DNA of 64,000 nt from Flavobacterium crassostreae (lineage in GTDB: Bacteria; Bacteroidota; Bacteroidia; Flavobacteriales; Flavobacteriaceae): positions 1,984,001 through 2,048,000 of the forward strand of contig NZ_CP017688.1 in NCBI RefSeq assembly GCF_001831475.1, given 5' to 3'. Shown in pieces: positions 15,569 through 24,505 of the stretch (within the stretch, counting starts at the first letter, position 1; each line of letters starts with the position of its first letter). Under the pieces are notes generated by a model. The model ran no database searches. It was not told the origin of the DNA and was given only the letters and a program-made list of their open reading frames with translations. A program made the position numbers and the translations under genes.

Positions 15569-18154
15569 ATGTACACACTGCCTAAAATGGAACGCTTTGA
15601 TCAAAATGTATTGTCTAAATACAGCATTTATAATAGCATATTTATTACACTTCCTTTTGATTCTATTGATAATACGGGGGTTTTACTGCCCTTGTTTACA
15701 GAAAAATGTGAATCGGGTTTCAAAAAACAGCAAACCCCCACCGAAATTGTTACTAATTTTTTTGAAAAACAGCTCCAAACCACCGACGAAAAAGACCAAA
15801 TCAATTTGCTATTTCGTTTTATACAATACATAGAGCGCCAGATTGTACTGTTTGATGCCGTAGAAGATGCTGCATTTCCGGTGGTAAACAACATGGAGGG
15901 TAGAGGATCCTTGCGAGATATTAAAGAAAAAGCAGAAGCAAAAGATAAAAAACAAGAATTAGTTGCTTTTTTAGAAACCTTTACTGTACGTACGGTGTTA
16001 ACGGCGCACCCGACACAATTTTATCCCGGATCTATATTGGGTATCATAAATGACTTAACAGAAGCGATACGAGATAATAAACTATTAAAAATAAAGCATT
16101 TATTAGCACAATTAGGCAAAACACCCTTTGTAAAAACCGAAAAACCCAATCCATTTGATGAGGCAGTAAGTATAATTTGGTATCTCGAAAATGTATTCTA
16201 CCAAACCTCTGGAGATATGGTGCAGTACCTCCAAAAAAATATTTTTAAAGAGCAACAAATCCAAAATCCATTAATCCAATTGGTTTTTTGGCCTGGAGGA
16301 GACCGAGATGGCAATCCCTTTGTTACCACCGATATTACCCTAAAGGTAGCAGAGCGTTTGAGAACCGCTATTTTAAAATGCTATTATGTAGAGCTTAGAG
16401 CTTTAAAAAGAAAGCTTACTTTTTCTAATGTAGAGAACACAATAGCAGCATTGGAACACAAATTGTATCGCTCCGTTTTTTATTCTACAGGAACCATTTA
16501 TATAACCCTGGATGCATTTACGTCAGAATTAAATAGCATTAAAACTATTTTAATAGAACAACACCAATCCTTGTATTTAGATGACTTAGAAGCGCTCCTG
16601 ATCAAAGTCAACCTATTTGGATTTCATTTTGCAAGTTTAGATATACGTCAAAACAGTAAAATTCATACCAGCGTTTTTAAAGATATTTTTGATTTGGATC
16701 AAAAAAAGCAAGTACCTATTTTTCCGTCCAATTACTATGATCTGACCGAATCCGAAAAATTAGAACAACTCGCTACAGTAGAAGGAAGCTTAAATGCAGC
16801 AGATTTTGACAATCCAATTACCCGCTCCACAATAGAGTCTATAGAGGCATTAAAGACCATTCAGCAACAAAATGGAGAGCAAGGTGCCAATAGATACATC
16901 ATTAGTAATAATGAAAGCGCCTTAAATGTAATGGAAACCTTTGCAATGATTCGTTTGACCGCGTGGCAAAACCCTACTGTAGATATTGTTCCGTTGTTTG
17001 AATCTGTAAACGATCTACTACATGCCCATACCATAATGGAGCAATTGTACTGCAATCCTAGCTATGCAAAACACATAAAACAAAGACACAATAAGCAAAC
17101 CATTATGCTTGGCTTTTCGGATGGTACCAAAGATGGTGGATATTTAATGGCCAATTGGAGTATATATAAAGCCAAAGAAGCCTTAACGGAAATATCCCGA
17201 AAATATGGCGTCAAAGTAGTGTTTTTTGATGGTCGTGGCGGACCACCAGCTAGAGGTGGTGGCAAAACACATAAATTTTATGCCTCTTTAGGATCCAGTA
17301 TTGAAAACCACGAAATCCAAATAACCGTTCAAGGACAAACAATAAGTTCTAATTTTGGAACCTTAGATTCTTGCAGGTACAATCTAGAAAACTTACTCAG
17401 CGCAGGAGTTACCAACCAAGTATTTGGTAAAGAAAAAAACCAATTATCTCTAGATGAAAAAGTAGTAATGGATCAATTGGCAGATTTAGGGTATCAAAAA
17501 TATTTAAGTTTTAAAAACCACCCCAAATTTATACCCTATTTAGAGCAAATGAGTACCTTAAAGTACTATGCCAAAACAAATATAGGAAGCCGTCCTTCTA
17601 AGCGAAGTAAATCTGCACATTTGGATTTTTCGGATCTAAGAGCCATACCTTTTGTTGGTTCGTGGAGTCAATTAAAACAAAATGTACCTGGTTTTTTTGG
17701 AGTAGGTGCCGCCTTAAAACATTTTGAAACCACCAACCAGTGGGACAAAGTGCAAGATTTGTATGGCAACTCGTTGTTTTTTAGAACCCTTTTAGAAAAC
17801 AGCATGATGTCGCTAACCAAATCTTTTTTTCCGCTAACGGCTTACATGAAAAACGATCCAGAGTTTGGTGCATTTTGGCAAATTATTTACGATGAATTTT
17901 TAGAATCTAAAAGGCTTCTCTTAAAAATAGCAGGACACCAAGAGCTTATGGAAAACTATCCAGATGGTAAAGCTTCTATTCAAATAAGAGAACGTATCGT
18001 GTTGCCATTGTTAACCATACAGCAATACGCCTTGTTACGAATAAACCAATTAAACAAAGCAACAGTACCCAACGAAGAGCTAATAAAAGTCTACGAAAAA
18101 ATGGTTATGCGCTCCTTATTTGGAAACACAAATGCAAGTAGAAATTCTGCCTAA
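15569..18154 (+). CDS. ppc: Phosphoenolpyruvate carboxylase
   Basis: 861 residues. Carboxylates PEP with bicarbonate to oxaloacetate, refilling the TCA cycle. Catalytic signature 1 reads VLTAHPTQFYPG, and signature 2 reads LGFSDGTKDGGYL; the Gly-rich loop is FDGRGGPPARGGGKTH. The LVFWPGGDRDGNPFVT block is also present. Bacteroidota PEPC is somewhat shorter than the 883-residue E. coli enzyme, as here. Two in-frame ATGs (15569 and 15587) are possible; the first is used. DinB follows 11 nt after the stop, suggesting one transcript. Confidence 0.97.
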   Translation: MYTLPKMERFDQNVLSKYSIYNSIFITLPFDSIDNTGVLLPLFTEKCESGFKKQQTPTEIVTNFFEKQLQTTDEKDQINLLFRFIQYIERQIVLFDAVEDAAFPVVNNMEGRGSLRDIKEKAEAKDKKQELVAFLETFTVRTVLTAHPTQFYPGSILGIINDLTEAIRDNKLLKIKHLLAQLGKTPFVKTEKPNPFDEAVSIIWYLENVFYQTSGDMVQYLQKNIFKEQQIQNPLIQLVFWPGGDRDGNPFVTTDITLKVAERLRTAILKCYYVELRALKRKLTFSNVENTIAALEHKLYRSVFYSTGTIYITLDAFTSELNSIKTILIEQHQSLYLDDLEALLIKVNLFGFHFASLDIRQNSKIHTSVFKDIFDLDQKKQVPIFPSNYYDLTESEKLEQLATVEGSLNAADFDNPITRSTIESIEALKTIQQQNGEQGANRYIISNNESALNVMETFAMIRLTAWQNPTVDIVPLFESVNDLLHAHTIMEQLYCNPSYAKHIKQRHNKQTIMLGFSDGTKDGGYLMANWSIYKAKEALTEISRKYGVKVVFFDGRGGPPARGGGKTHKFYASLGSSIENHEIQITVQGQTISSNFGTLDSCRYNLENLLSAGVTNQVFGKEKNQLSLDEKVVMDQLADLGYQKYLSFKNHPKFIPYLEQMSTLKYYAKTNIGSRPSKRSKSAHLDFSDLRAIPFVGSWSQLKQNVPGFFGVGAALKHFETTNQWDKVQDLYGNSLFFRTLLENSMMSLTKSFFPLTAYMKNDPEFGAFWQIIYDEFLESKRLLLKIAGHQELMENYPDGKASIQIRERIVLPLLTIQQYALLRINQLNKATVPNEELIKVYEKMVMRSLFGNTNASRNSA

Positions 18155-18165
18155 AAAAAGACTAT

Positions 18166-18687
18166 ATGACCACCAAAGAAATACAACCCACCGAATATGC
18201 CCCCTTTTATGCGGGGTATATTAAAGCAGCCGAAAATAGCAATTTGCTAGAAGAGTTAGAAATTTGCCTGCACGAGTTTATCAAATTTGTGCAAAACATT
18301 CCGATGGATAAATTTGATTACCGTTATGCTCCAGACAAATGGACCATCAAAGAGATCATTCAGCATTTGATTGACTCGGAGCGGGTATTTGCCTATCGAG
18401 CACTACGCATTTCTAGAAAAGATACCACTGCTTTGCCCGGTTTTGACCAAAACGATTATGTAGCCAACTCCGATGCCAACCTGCGCAATTTGCAAGGGTT
18501 ATTGACAGAATTAGCCGTTGTTAGACAAGCGTCACTATATTTGTTTAAAAGTTTTGCTAAGGAGCAGTTAACCTATACTGGCATTGCGTCTACTCATGCT
18601 GTTTCGGTACGAGCGATAGGTTTTATTATAATTGGCCACCAAAAGCACCACCAAAGTATTTTTGAACAAAGGTATTTATTGGCTTAA
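18166..18687 (+). CDS. DinB superfamily protein
   Basis: 173 residues, a four-helix DinB/YfiT-type fold. Putative metal ligands are a His in the IIQHLIDSERVFAYRALRI helix and the His pair in IIGHQKHHQSIF near the C-terminus; APDKWTIKE is a family block. DinB-type proteins are metal-dependent, some are thiol-transferases, and most are uncharacterised. It sits 11 nt behind ppc. Its stop codon overlaps that of the convergent glycosylase gene by 4 nt. Confidence 0.88.
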   Translation: MTTKEIQPTEYAPFYAGYIKAAENSNLLEELEICLHEFIKFVQNIPMDKFDYRYAPDKWTIKEIIQHLIDSERVFAYRALRISRKDTTALPGFDQNDYVANSDANLRNLQGLLTELAVVRQASLYLFKSFAKEQLTYTGIASTHAVSVRAIGFIIIGHQKHHQSIFEQRYLLA

Positions 18688-19157
18688 AAACAAGAAGCCC
18701 ATAGGGTTCGTTTTTTGTCAAAAGATAAGGTATTGGCAGCACTAGTAGAAGGCATCACATAATAGGTGATGCCTTCTATTTGTCCGAATTTTTTAAAAAA
18801 AAGCTTGTGACTTTCTTTTCCATTAAAAATTAGTGTAGTAATCTGTGGGTATTTTTGGAATAAAGAGTCAAAGTCATTTTCTTGTGGATTTTTTATATCG
18901 GCATCCAAACTCCCTTTTCGATCACATTGTTTTAAAACATCCCAAAGTCCAATAGAATGGCGTTGCAATAAAGCAATTTTTTCTTCAAAAACTTCCGAAA
19001 CAGCCTCTTTACTAAATAACTGGTACATTATGGGCAAAAAATGATTGCGTTTGTGGGCATAATATTCTTGTTTTTCTAGAGAAACTACTCCAGGCATGGT
19101 GCCCAAAATTACAATTCTTGTAGTGGCGTTTATGTAGGGGGCAAAAGAGTGTACCAT
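18684..19157 (-). CDS. DNA-deoxyinosine glycosylase (UDG superfamily, family 6 type)
   Basis: 157 residues. The first motif ILGTMPGVVSLEKQEYYAHKRNHFLP matches the hypoxanthine-DNA glycosylase group (GTMPG-x-x-S-L, YYAH-x-x-N-x-F); the C-terminal motif is VMPSTSAANT. These enzymes excise deaminated bases such as hypoxanthine. The related family 1 enzyme Ung is encoded separately at 30057. The gene lies just downstream of recQ (4 nt gap from recQ stop to this ATG), so the two DNA repair genes are likely one operon. Confidence 0.88.
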   Translation of the reverse strand: MVHSFAPYINATTRIVILGTMPGVVSLEKQEYYAHKRNHFLPIMYQLFSKEAVSEVFEEKIALLQRHSIGLWDVLKQCDRKGSLDADIKNPQENDFDSLFQKYPQITTLIFNGKESHKLFFKKFGQIEGITYYVMPSTSAANTLSFDKKRTLWASCF

Positions 19158-19161
19158 GGTA

Positions 19162-21270
19162 TTACGCGTTTTCTTTTTGGGTAATTGCTAGTGCCAATCG
19201 TATTTTATCATAAGCAATGTTTTGTTCTAAATAATCGTAATACGGTTTTAAAGTAGTAGGGTTTTCTAGTTTTATGCTTGCATTTGCAACTAATTTTATT
19301 TCTTCATTGGTTACAAATTGACGCAAATCTATGGCGGCACCATCTAAATACAATTTAGCAAAATGAGACATGATGGTTCCTAATCCTAAATTTCTTTTTT
19401 CGGCAATTTCGGGAGCACTTAAACCACTTTGTAATAAATCTAAGGTCTCTTTGTAAGTAGTGGCTTCTTTTTTCTGCTTGGTTTTTTTATTTTTATCAAA
19501 AGCAACAATTGCTTGGATAAATGGCGTACCGTATTTTTCTAATTTGGCCTTTCCAACCCCATCAATTGCCAATAATTCTTGCTCGTTAGTTGGGCGGATT
19601 GTTTCCATTTGGCGCAAAGCCGCATCACTAAAAATAACATAAGCGGGCACTTCTTCTTCTTTAGAGATAGTGTAACGTAGTTTGCGGAGTGTTTCAAACA
19701 GAGAGTGCGCAAGGGGTTTACTTTTGGGTTCTTTGGAGGTTGTTTTTTCGATTACAACTTTCTTGGGTTCAATTAATTGTACTTTTTGACCAGAAAACAA
19801 CACTTCGTGGGCTAATGTTGTGAGTTTAATTTTGTTTTTTTGATCAAAAGCAACTTCACAAAACCCTTGGTTCATTAATTGGATGAGGTATTGGTTCCAA
19901 TCCTGCCAAGATATGGTACTGCCTACAGCATAGGTTTTTAGATTTTGGTAGTTTTTTTCGTAAATAGATGCATTTTTAGAGCCTTTTAAAAAATCAATAA
20001 CTACAACCAAGGGTTCTAGTTGTTTTAAACGGCTGATTGCCGATAACGCTTTTTGAGCAATAATGGTTCCGTCAAAAAAAGCAGGAGGATTTTTGCAAAT
20101 ATCGCAATTACCACAATTCTCGGTTACTAGCTCTCCAAAATAGGCAAGCAAAATTTTTCTGCGGCAACTCAGGGCGTCTGCATATTGTTTCATGCGTTCT
20201 AGTTTTGCTAACTGTACGTCTGCATTAAGTCCTTGGGAGGCAAATTTTTGCAATTGTATTACATCTCCGTAGCTTGCAAACAAAATGGTTTCTGAAGGAA
20301 GACCATCGCGTCCAGCACGACCAATTTCTTGGTAATAGCCTTCAATATTTTTGGGCAAATTGTAATGAATAACCCAACGAACATTTGATTTGTCGATTCC
20401 CATACCAAAGGCAATGGTAGCGCATACTACCTGGCATTCATCATTTATAAAGGCATCTTGGGTTTGGGAACGCAGTTTGGTATCTAATCCTGCATGGTAG
20501 GCCTTGGCGGCGATGCCTTGTTGGAGTAGTTTTTGAGCTAGCTCTTCGGTTGTTTTTCGGCTAAGGCAATAAATAATTCCGGACTCCTGGGGTTTTTGTC
20601 CCACAAAATCTATAATTTGTTTTATTCTATCCAAGGCAGGACGTACTTCTAAGCTTAGGTTTTTTCGGTCAAAGGATGAAATAAATATTTTAGGATTTTT
20701 TAAATTCAGTTGCGCACTAATATCTTGTCGGGTAGCTTTGTCTGCTGTGGCAGTCAGGGCTAGAATAGGAGTGGAGGGAAATCGGTTTTTTAAATATCCT
20801 AAATTGGTGTAAGCAGGTCTAAAATCATGTCCCCAGGAGGAAATACAATGCGCTTCGTCAATTGCTATTAGACTTAGGGTGAGGGTATGAAATAGGTTTT
20901 CTAAATACGATAAACTCTCTGGAGCAATGTAAACAATTTTGATTTCGTGGTTTTGAATAGCCTCTATATACGTTTGTTGTTCCGTAGCGGTTTGGCTACT
21001 ATTGATGTAACAAGCTTGGACTCCATTGGTTTTGAGACTGTCTACCTGATCTTTCATTAAGGCAATTAAAGGCGAAATTACAATTGTAATTCCAGGAAAC
21101 AGCAATGCTGGTAACTGAAAACAAATGGATTTACCACCACCAGTTGGCATAATTGCTAAGGCATCCTGCTGTTCTAATATGGTGGTTATTATTGCTTCTT
21201 GGTTGGTTCGGAATTTTTCAAAACCAAAAGTATCTTTAAGTGTTTTATGGAGGGTTTGGGTTGTTGTCAT
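19162..21270 (-). CDS. recQ: ATP-dependent DNA helicase RecQ
   Basis: 702 residues. Helicase core (about 10-345): Walker A MPTGGGKSICFQLP, DEAH box IAIDEAHCISSWGHDFRPAY (RecQ-type aromatic loop), motif VI YYQEIGRAGRDG. Then the zinc-binding region CRRKILLAYFGE...CGNCDIC, a winged-helix RQC domain, and an HRDC domain (about 520-595). The tail (about 600-700) resembles the C-terminal helix-turn-helix of RecQ1-type bacterial proteins. Unwinds DNA in recombination and fork repair. Operon with the deoxyinosine glycosylase downstream. Confidence 0.97.
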   Translation of the reverse strand: MTTTQTLHKTLKDTFGFEKFRTNQEAIITTILEQQDALAIMPTGGGKSICFQLPALLFPGITIVISPLIALMKDQVDSLKTNGVQACYINSSQTATEQQTYIEAIQNHEIKIVYIAPESLSYLENLFHTLTLSLIAIDEAHCISSWGHDFRPAYTNLGYLKNRFPSTPILALTATADKATRQDISAQLNLKNPKIFISSFDRKNLSLEVRPALDRIKQIIDFVGQKPQESGIIYCLSRKTTEELAQKLLQQGIAAKAYHAGLDTKLRSQTQDAFINDECQVVCATIAFGMGIDKSNVRWVIHYNLPKNIEGYYQEIGRAGRDGLPSETILFASYGDVIQLQKFASQGLNADVQLAKLERMKQYADALSCRRKILLAYFGELVTENCGNCDICKNPPAFFDGTIIAQKALSAISRLKQLEPLVVVIDFLKGSKNASIYEKNYQNLKTYAVGSTISWQDWNQYLIQLMNQGFCEVAFDQKNKIKLTTLAHEVLFSGQKVQLIEPKKVVIEKTTSKEPKSKPLAHSLFETLRKLRYTISKEEEVPAYVIFSDAALRQMETIRPTNEQELLAIDGVGKAKLEKYGTPFIQAIVAFDKNKKTKQKKEATTYKETLDLLQSGLSAPEIAEKRNLGLGTIMSHFAKLYLDGAAIDLRQFVTNEEIKLVANASIKLENPTTLKPYYDYLEQNIAYDKIRLALAITQKENA

Positions 21271-21336
21271 TTATGGGTTTGTACAGCGTATCGAAAAATA
21301 GTTTTAACCCGTAAAGATAATTTATTAAAAGCAAAT

Positions 21337-21372
21337 AAAAAAAGGAACTCTGTTTTAGAGTTCCTTTTTTGG
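21337..21372 (-). terminator. Terminator between the polyamine cluster and recQ
   Basis: AAAAGGAACTCT pairs with AGAGTTCCTTTT around a 5-6-nt loop (21340-21370); A and T runs on both sides. It ends the minus-strand transcript of the acidic protein gene (stop at 21384). Confidence 0.8.
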
Positions 21373-21383
21373 TTTGTTAAGGA

Positions 21384-21743
21384 TTAATCGTCATCCTCAT
21401 CCGTATCTTCGTCTTCGTTGTCTGGTTTATCAAAATCTTCGTCATCGTCGTCATCGTTATCATCATCATCTAAATCCAGTCCTTTAATCGGAATTATTGG
21501 TTCGATTACAGCATCAATTTCATCATCATCGTCATGGTTTTCAATACGATCTGCAAGCTTCATGCTTACTTTTACTAAATAAATGGTATCTTCAGTGCGT
21601 ACTTCTACTGCTTCAATTAGTTCGTTTTTAGCATTTCTAAAACGGATAATATCGGTGTCATCATATCCATCAGGAAATCTTTCTACAAGGAGGTTTAAGA
21701 TTTCGTTTGTAAGTTTTGCGTAATCAACAATTACTCTTTTCAT
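21384..21743 (-). CDS. Small protein with long acidic Asp/Glu tail
   Basis: 119 residues, no recognised family. The first 70 form a plausible small alpha/beta domain (MKRVIVDYAKLTNEILNLL, AVEVRTEDTIYLVKVSMKL). The last 50 are almost all Asp and Glu, including runs DDDDNDDDDDED. The predicted pI is extremely low. It lies 9 nt after the deoxyhypusine-synthase-like gene and ends at a terminator, so it is the last gene of that transcript. It could bind a cationic partner or polyamines, or simply be a folding-helper type acidic protein; none of this is shown by the sequence. Confidence 0.75.
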   Translation of the reverse strand: MKRVIVDYAKLTNEILNLLVERFPDGYDDTDIIRFRNAKNELIEAVEVRTEDTIYLVKVSMKLADRIENHDDDDEIDAVIEPIIPIKGLDLDDDDNDDDDDEDFDKPDNEDEDTDEDDD

Positions 21744-21752
21744 AATGATATT

Positions 21753-22724
21753 CTATAGGTCTAATAAATAAGCAAAAATTAATGGCGCAACAATGGTTGC
21801 ATCTGACTCAATAATAAATTTTGGGGTTTTTATATCTAGTTTACCCCAAGTGATTTTTTCATTTGGTACTGCTCCAGAGTACGATCCGTAACTGGTTGTA
21901 GAATCTGAAATTTGACAAAAATAGCTCCAAAAAGGGATGTCATGCATTTCCATATCTTGGTATAGCATTGGTACTACGCATATAGGGAAATCTCCTGCAA
22001 TTCCTCCACCGATCTGAAAAAATCCAATTCCGTTGCTGCTGTTTTTTGGGTACCAATCTGCAAGAAATGTCATGTATTCTATACCCGATTTCATGGTAGA
22101 GGCTTTTAAATCACCTTTAATTACATACGATGCAAAAATGTTTCCCATGGTGCTGTCTTCCCATCCTGGTACGATTATCGGAAGGTTTTTTTCGGCGGCA
22201 GCATACATCCAGCTGTCTTTTAAATCAATTTCGTAATACTCTTCAAGTACTCCTGAAAGCAGCATTTTGTACATAAATTCGTGCGGAAAGTAGCGTTCTC
22301 CTTTATCGTCTGCATCTTTCCATATTTTGTAAATATGTTTTTGCAAACGACGAAATGCTTCGTGCTCTGGTATGCAAGTATCGGTAACTCTATTTAGTCC
22401 TCTTTCTAATAAGTCCCACTCGTCTTGAGGTGTTAAATCGCGGTAGTTGGGTACTCTTTCATAATGAGAGTGTGCTACCAGATTCATGATATCTTCTTCT
22501 AGATTGGCTCCAGTACAGGATATAATTTGTACTTTATCCTGACGGATAATCTCGGCAAAAATCTTTCCGATTTCGGCCGTACTCATTGCTCCGGCCATAC
22601 TCACCATCATTTTAGCGCCATTTGCTAATTGTTGTTCGTAGGCTTTTGCCGCATCTACTAAAGAGGCTGAATTGAAATGCAAGTAATGCTTTTCTATAAA
22701 CTGACTGATAGGTCCTTTACTCAT
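21753..22724 (-). CDS. Deoxyhypusine-synthase-family enzyme (possible homospermidine synthase)
   Basis: 323 residues, full length for the DHS fold. The NAD-binding and active-site features are seen: SMAGAMSTAEIGK, SCTGANLEED (about 69-78), IVPGWEDSTMG, IGGGIAGDF, and the lysine that forms the imine in eukaryotic DHS, here K295 in ITWGKLD, aligned with the human SWGK motif. Bacteria have no eIF5A; bacterial relatives are thought to transfer aminobutyl groups to putrescine to make homospermidine. Flavobacterium is known for homospermidine as its main polyamine, and arginine decarboxylase lies directly upstream, so this role is favoured (inference). A TATATTTG box lies at 22778-22785 on the minus strand, so it may be transcribed independently. 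Confidence 0.88.
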   Translation of the reverse strand: MSKGPISQFIEKHYLHFNSASLVDAAKAYEQQLANGAKMMVSMAGAMSTAEIGKIFAEIIRQDKVQIISCTGANLEEDIMNLVAHSHYERVPNYRDLTPQDEWDLLERGLNRVTDTCIPEHEAFRRLQKHIYKIWKDADDKGERYFPHEFMYKMLLSGVLEEYYEIDLKDSWMYAAAEKNLPIIVPGWEDSTMGNIFASYVIKGDLKASTMKSGIEYMTFLADWYPKNSSNGIGFFQIGGGIAGDFPICVVPMLYQDMEMHDIPFWSYFCQISDSTTSYGSYSGAVPNEKITWGKLDIKTPKFIIESDATIVAPLIFAYLLDL

Positions 22725-22814
22725 TTTATGGTATTTTAATTTTTAAAAAACAATGGTATTGAAGGCTGGTTGGAATCCAAATATACTGTTTTTTTTAGAT
22801 GTCTATTGTTGTAA

Positions 22815-24218
22815 TTATTGTTTTTTGTTGTAACCTAAAATATGCAATACTTCCTCAGAGGTTTGTTGTTCTGAGAAAACTTCGGTGGCTAGTATTCCGT
22901 TTTCGTCTCGATCGATCAAAATATGTTTTGGCTGTGGGATTAAACAATGGTGTAATCCACCATAACCACCTATGGTTTCTTGATAGGCACCAGTATTAAA
23001 AAAACCAATATATAATGGTTTGTCTTTGTTGTATTTGGGCAAATAAATGGCATTCATGTTTTGCTCCGAGTTGTAATAATCATCACTATCACAGGTTAAT
23101 CCACCTAGCAATACTCTTTCGTAGGTTTCGTTCCAACGATTTACTGCCAACATAATAAACCGTTTGTTGATAGCCCAAGTATCTGGTAGGGTGGTGATGA
23201 AAGAAGAATCAATCATGTTCCATTTTTCCCTATCGTTTTGTTGTTTTTGATATAAAATTTGGTAAATAGCTCCTCCGCTTTCTCCTACGGTAAAGGATCC
23301 AAATTCGGTAAACAAGTTTGGTACGGCCACATCTGCCTCATCACAAGCAATTTTGATCTGGTTTACAATTTCAGTGATCATGTATTGGTAATCGTATTCA
23401 AACGCAAGGGAGTTTTTTATCGGAAAACCTCCTCCAATATTTAATCCATCTAGTGTAGGACATTCTTTTTTTAGGGCAATGTATACTTTGATACATTTTA
23501 ATAATTCATTCCAGTAATATGCAGTATCGTTAATACCGGTATTAATGAAAAAATGCAACATCTTCAATTCTAACTTGTCGTTTTCTTGAATTTGTTTTCT
23601 ATAAAAATTCACAATATTTTTATATCCAATACCTAATCTAGAGGTATAGAATTCAAATTTAGGCTCTTCTTCTGCCGCAATCCGAATTCCTATTTTGAAC
23701 TTTCCTTTAATTTCTGCCTGAAGCAAATCCAATTCTTCATAATTATCAATAATTGGAATGGTATTTTTGTGGCCATTGTTGATTAAACGGGCTATGTTTT
23801 CGATGTATTGCTCTCTTTTAAAACCATTACATAATACATAGGTACTTTTGTTTATCTTGCCATTGGCCATTAAATTCTCTACAATATTGATATCAAAAGC
23901 AGAGGAAGTTTCTACATGAATGTTGTTTTTAAAAGCTTCGTTCATGATAAATTCAAAATGGGAGCTTTTGGTACAGTAGCAATAAAAATATTTGCCATCG
24001 TACTTGTTTTGTTCCATAGCTTTTCGGAACCAACTTTTGGCTTTGTTGATGTTGTTAGAAATTTGTGGCAAATAGGTAAACTTTAGCGGGGTACCATATT
24101 TTTCTACCAATTTCATTAAATCAATATTATGAAATTGAAGGTTGTCTTTGTTTAATGTAAATTCTTCTTGAGGAAAATAATACGTTTGGTTTATTAAGTC
24201 TGTATATTTAGTATTCAT
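22815..24218 (-). CDS. speA: Arginine decarboxylase (PLP fold type III)
   Basis: 467 residues. An alanine-racemase-fold decarboxylase: PLP lysine K84 in YCYCTKSSH, the phosphate-binding LNIGGGFP, and the C-terminal active-site Cys in GLTCDSDD, followed by YIGFFNTGAYQE. It decarboxylates arginine to agmatine, the entry to polyamine synthesis; a diaminopimelate or ornithine decarboxylase is less likely given the length and sequence. It is shorter than E. coli SpeA (658), as usual in Bacteroidota. No agmatine ureohydrolase is next to it. A 5' leader of about 230 nt starts from a promoter at 24455-24487. Confidence 0.88.
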   Translation of the reverse strand: MNTKYTDLINQTYYFPQEEFTLNKDNLQFHNIDLMKLVEKYGTPLKFTYLPQISNNINKAKSWFRKAMEQNKYDGKYFYCYCTKSSHFEFIMNEAFKNNIHVETSSAFDINIVENLMANGKINKSTYVLCNGFKREQYIENIARLINNGHKNTIPIIDNYEELDLLQAEIKGKFKIGIRIAAEEEPKFEFYTSRLGIGYKNIVNFYRKQIQENDKLELKMLHFFINTGINDTAYYWNELLKCIKVYIALKKECPTLDGLNIGGGFPIKNSLAFEYDYQYMITEIVNQIKIACDEADVAVPNLFTEFGSFTVGESGGAIYQILYQKQQNDREKWNMIDSSFITTLPDTWAINKRFIMLAVNRWNETYERVLLGGLTCDSDDYYNSEQNMNAIYLPKYNKDKPLYIGFFNTGAYQETIGGYGGLHHCLIPQPKHILIDRDENGILATEVFSEQQTSEEVLHILGYNKKQ

Positions 24219-24269
24219 AAGTTTGTAGAGGTATAGATTAATGTAATGGAAACGAAATTAATCTAAAAT

Positions 24270-24449
24270 TCAAACCCGAATATTAGCATATATTAGTTGC
24301 AACTTTTTATTTTCGAGTTTTAAAAACTGAAAAATATCAAAAGTAAAACTCCCTCTAATAGAATAGAAGTGTTGCAATACTCTCAAAAAAAAGTTATTGT
24401 TTGCATTTCGATCTGACCAGTGATTACCTTTGTTTTTAGTGTTTTTCAT
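24270..24449 (-). CDS. Possible 59-codon small open frame in the speA leader
   Basis: ATG at 24449 to TGA at 24270 on the minus strand, 59 codons. Reads MKNTKNKGNHWSDRNANN and continues with FFLRVLQHFYSIRGS. No known family. The -7 box TACATTTG (24455-24462) is so close that the transcript would start at or next to the ATG, making this leaderless if translated. It could instead be an untranslated leader. Weak evidence. Confidence 0.3.
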   Translation of the reverse strand: MKNTKNKGNHWSDRNANNNFFLRVLQHFYSIRGSFTFDIFQFLKLENKKLQLIYANIRV

Positions 24450-24454
24450 TGGGA

Positions 24455-24487
24455 CAAATGTAAAAAATAAAAGATACGTAATGCAAA
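24455..24487 (-). promoter_or_regulatory. Promoter upstream of speA leader
   Basis: On the minus strand TTTG (24484-24487), 21 nt, TACATTTG (24455-24462). It points at speA, 237 nt downstream of the box. No closer box is seen, so a long 5' leader is likely. Confidence 0.5.
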
Positions 24488-24505
24488 GCTTTTATTAAAA
24501 AAAAA

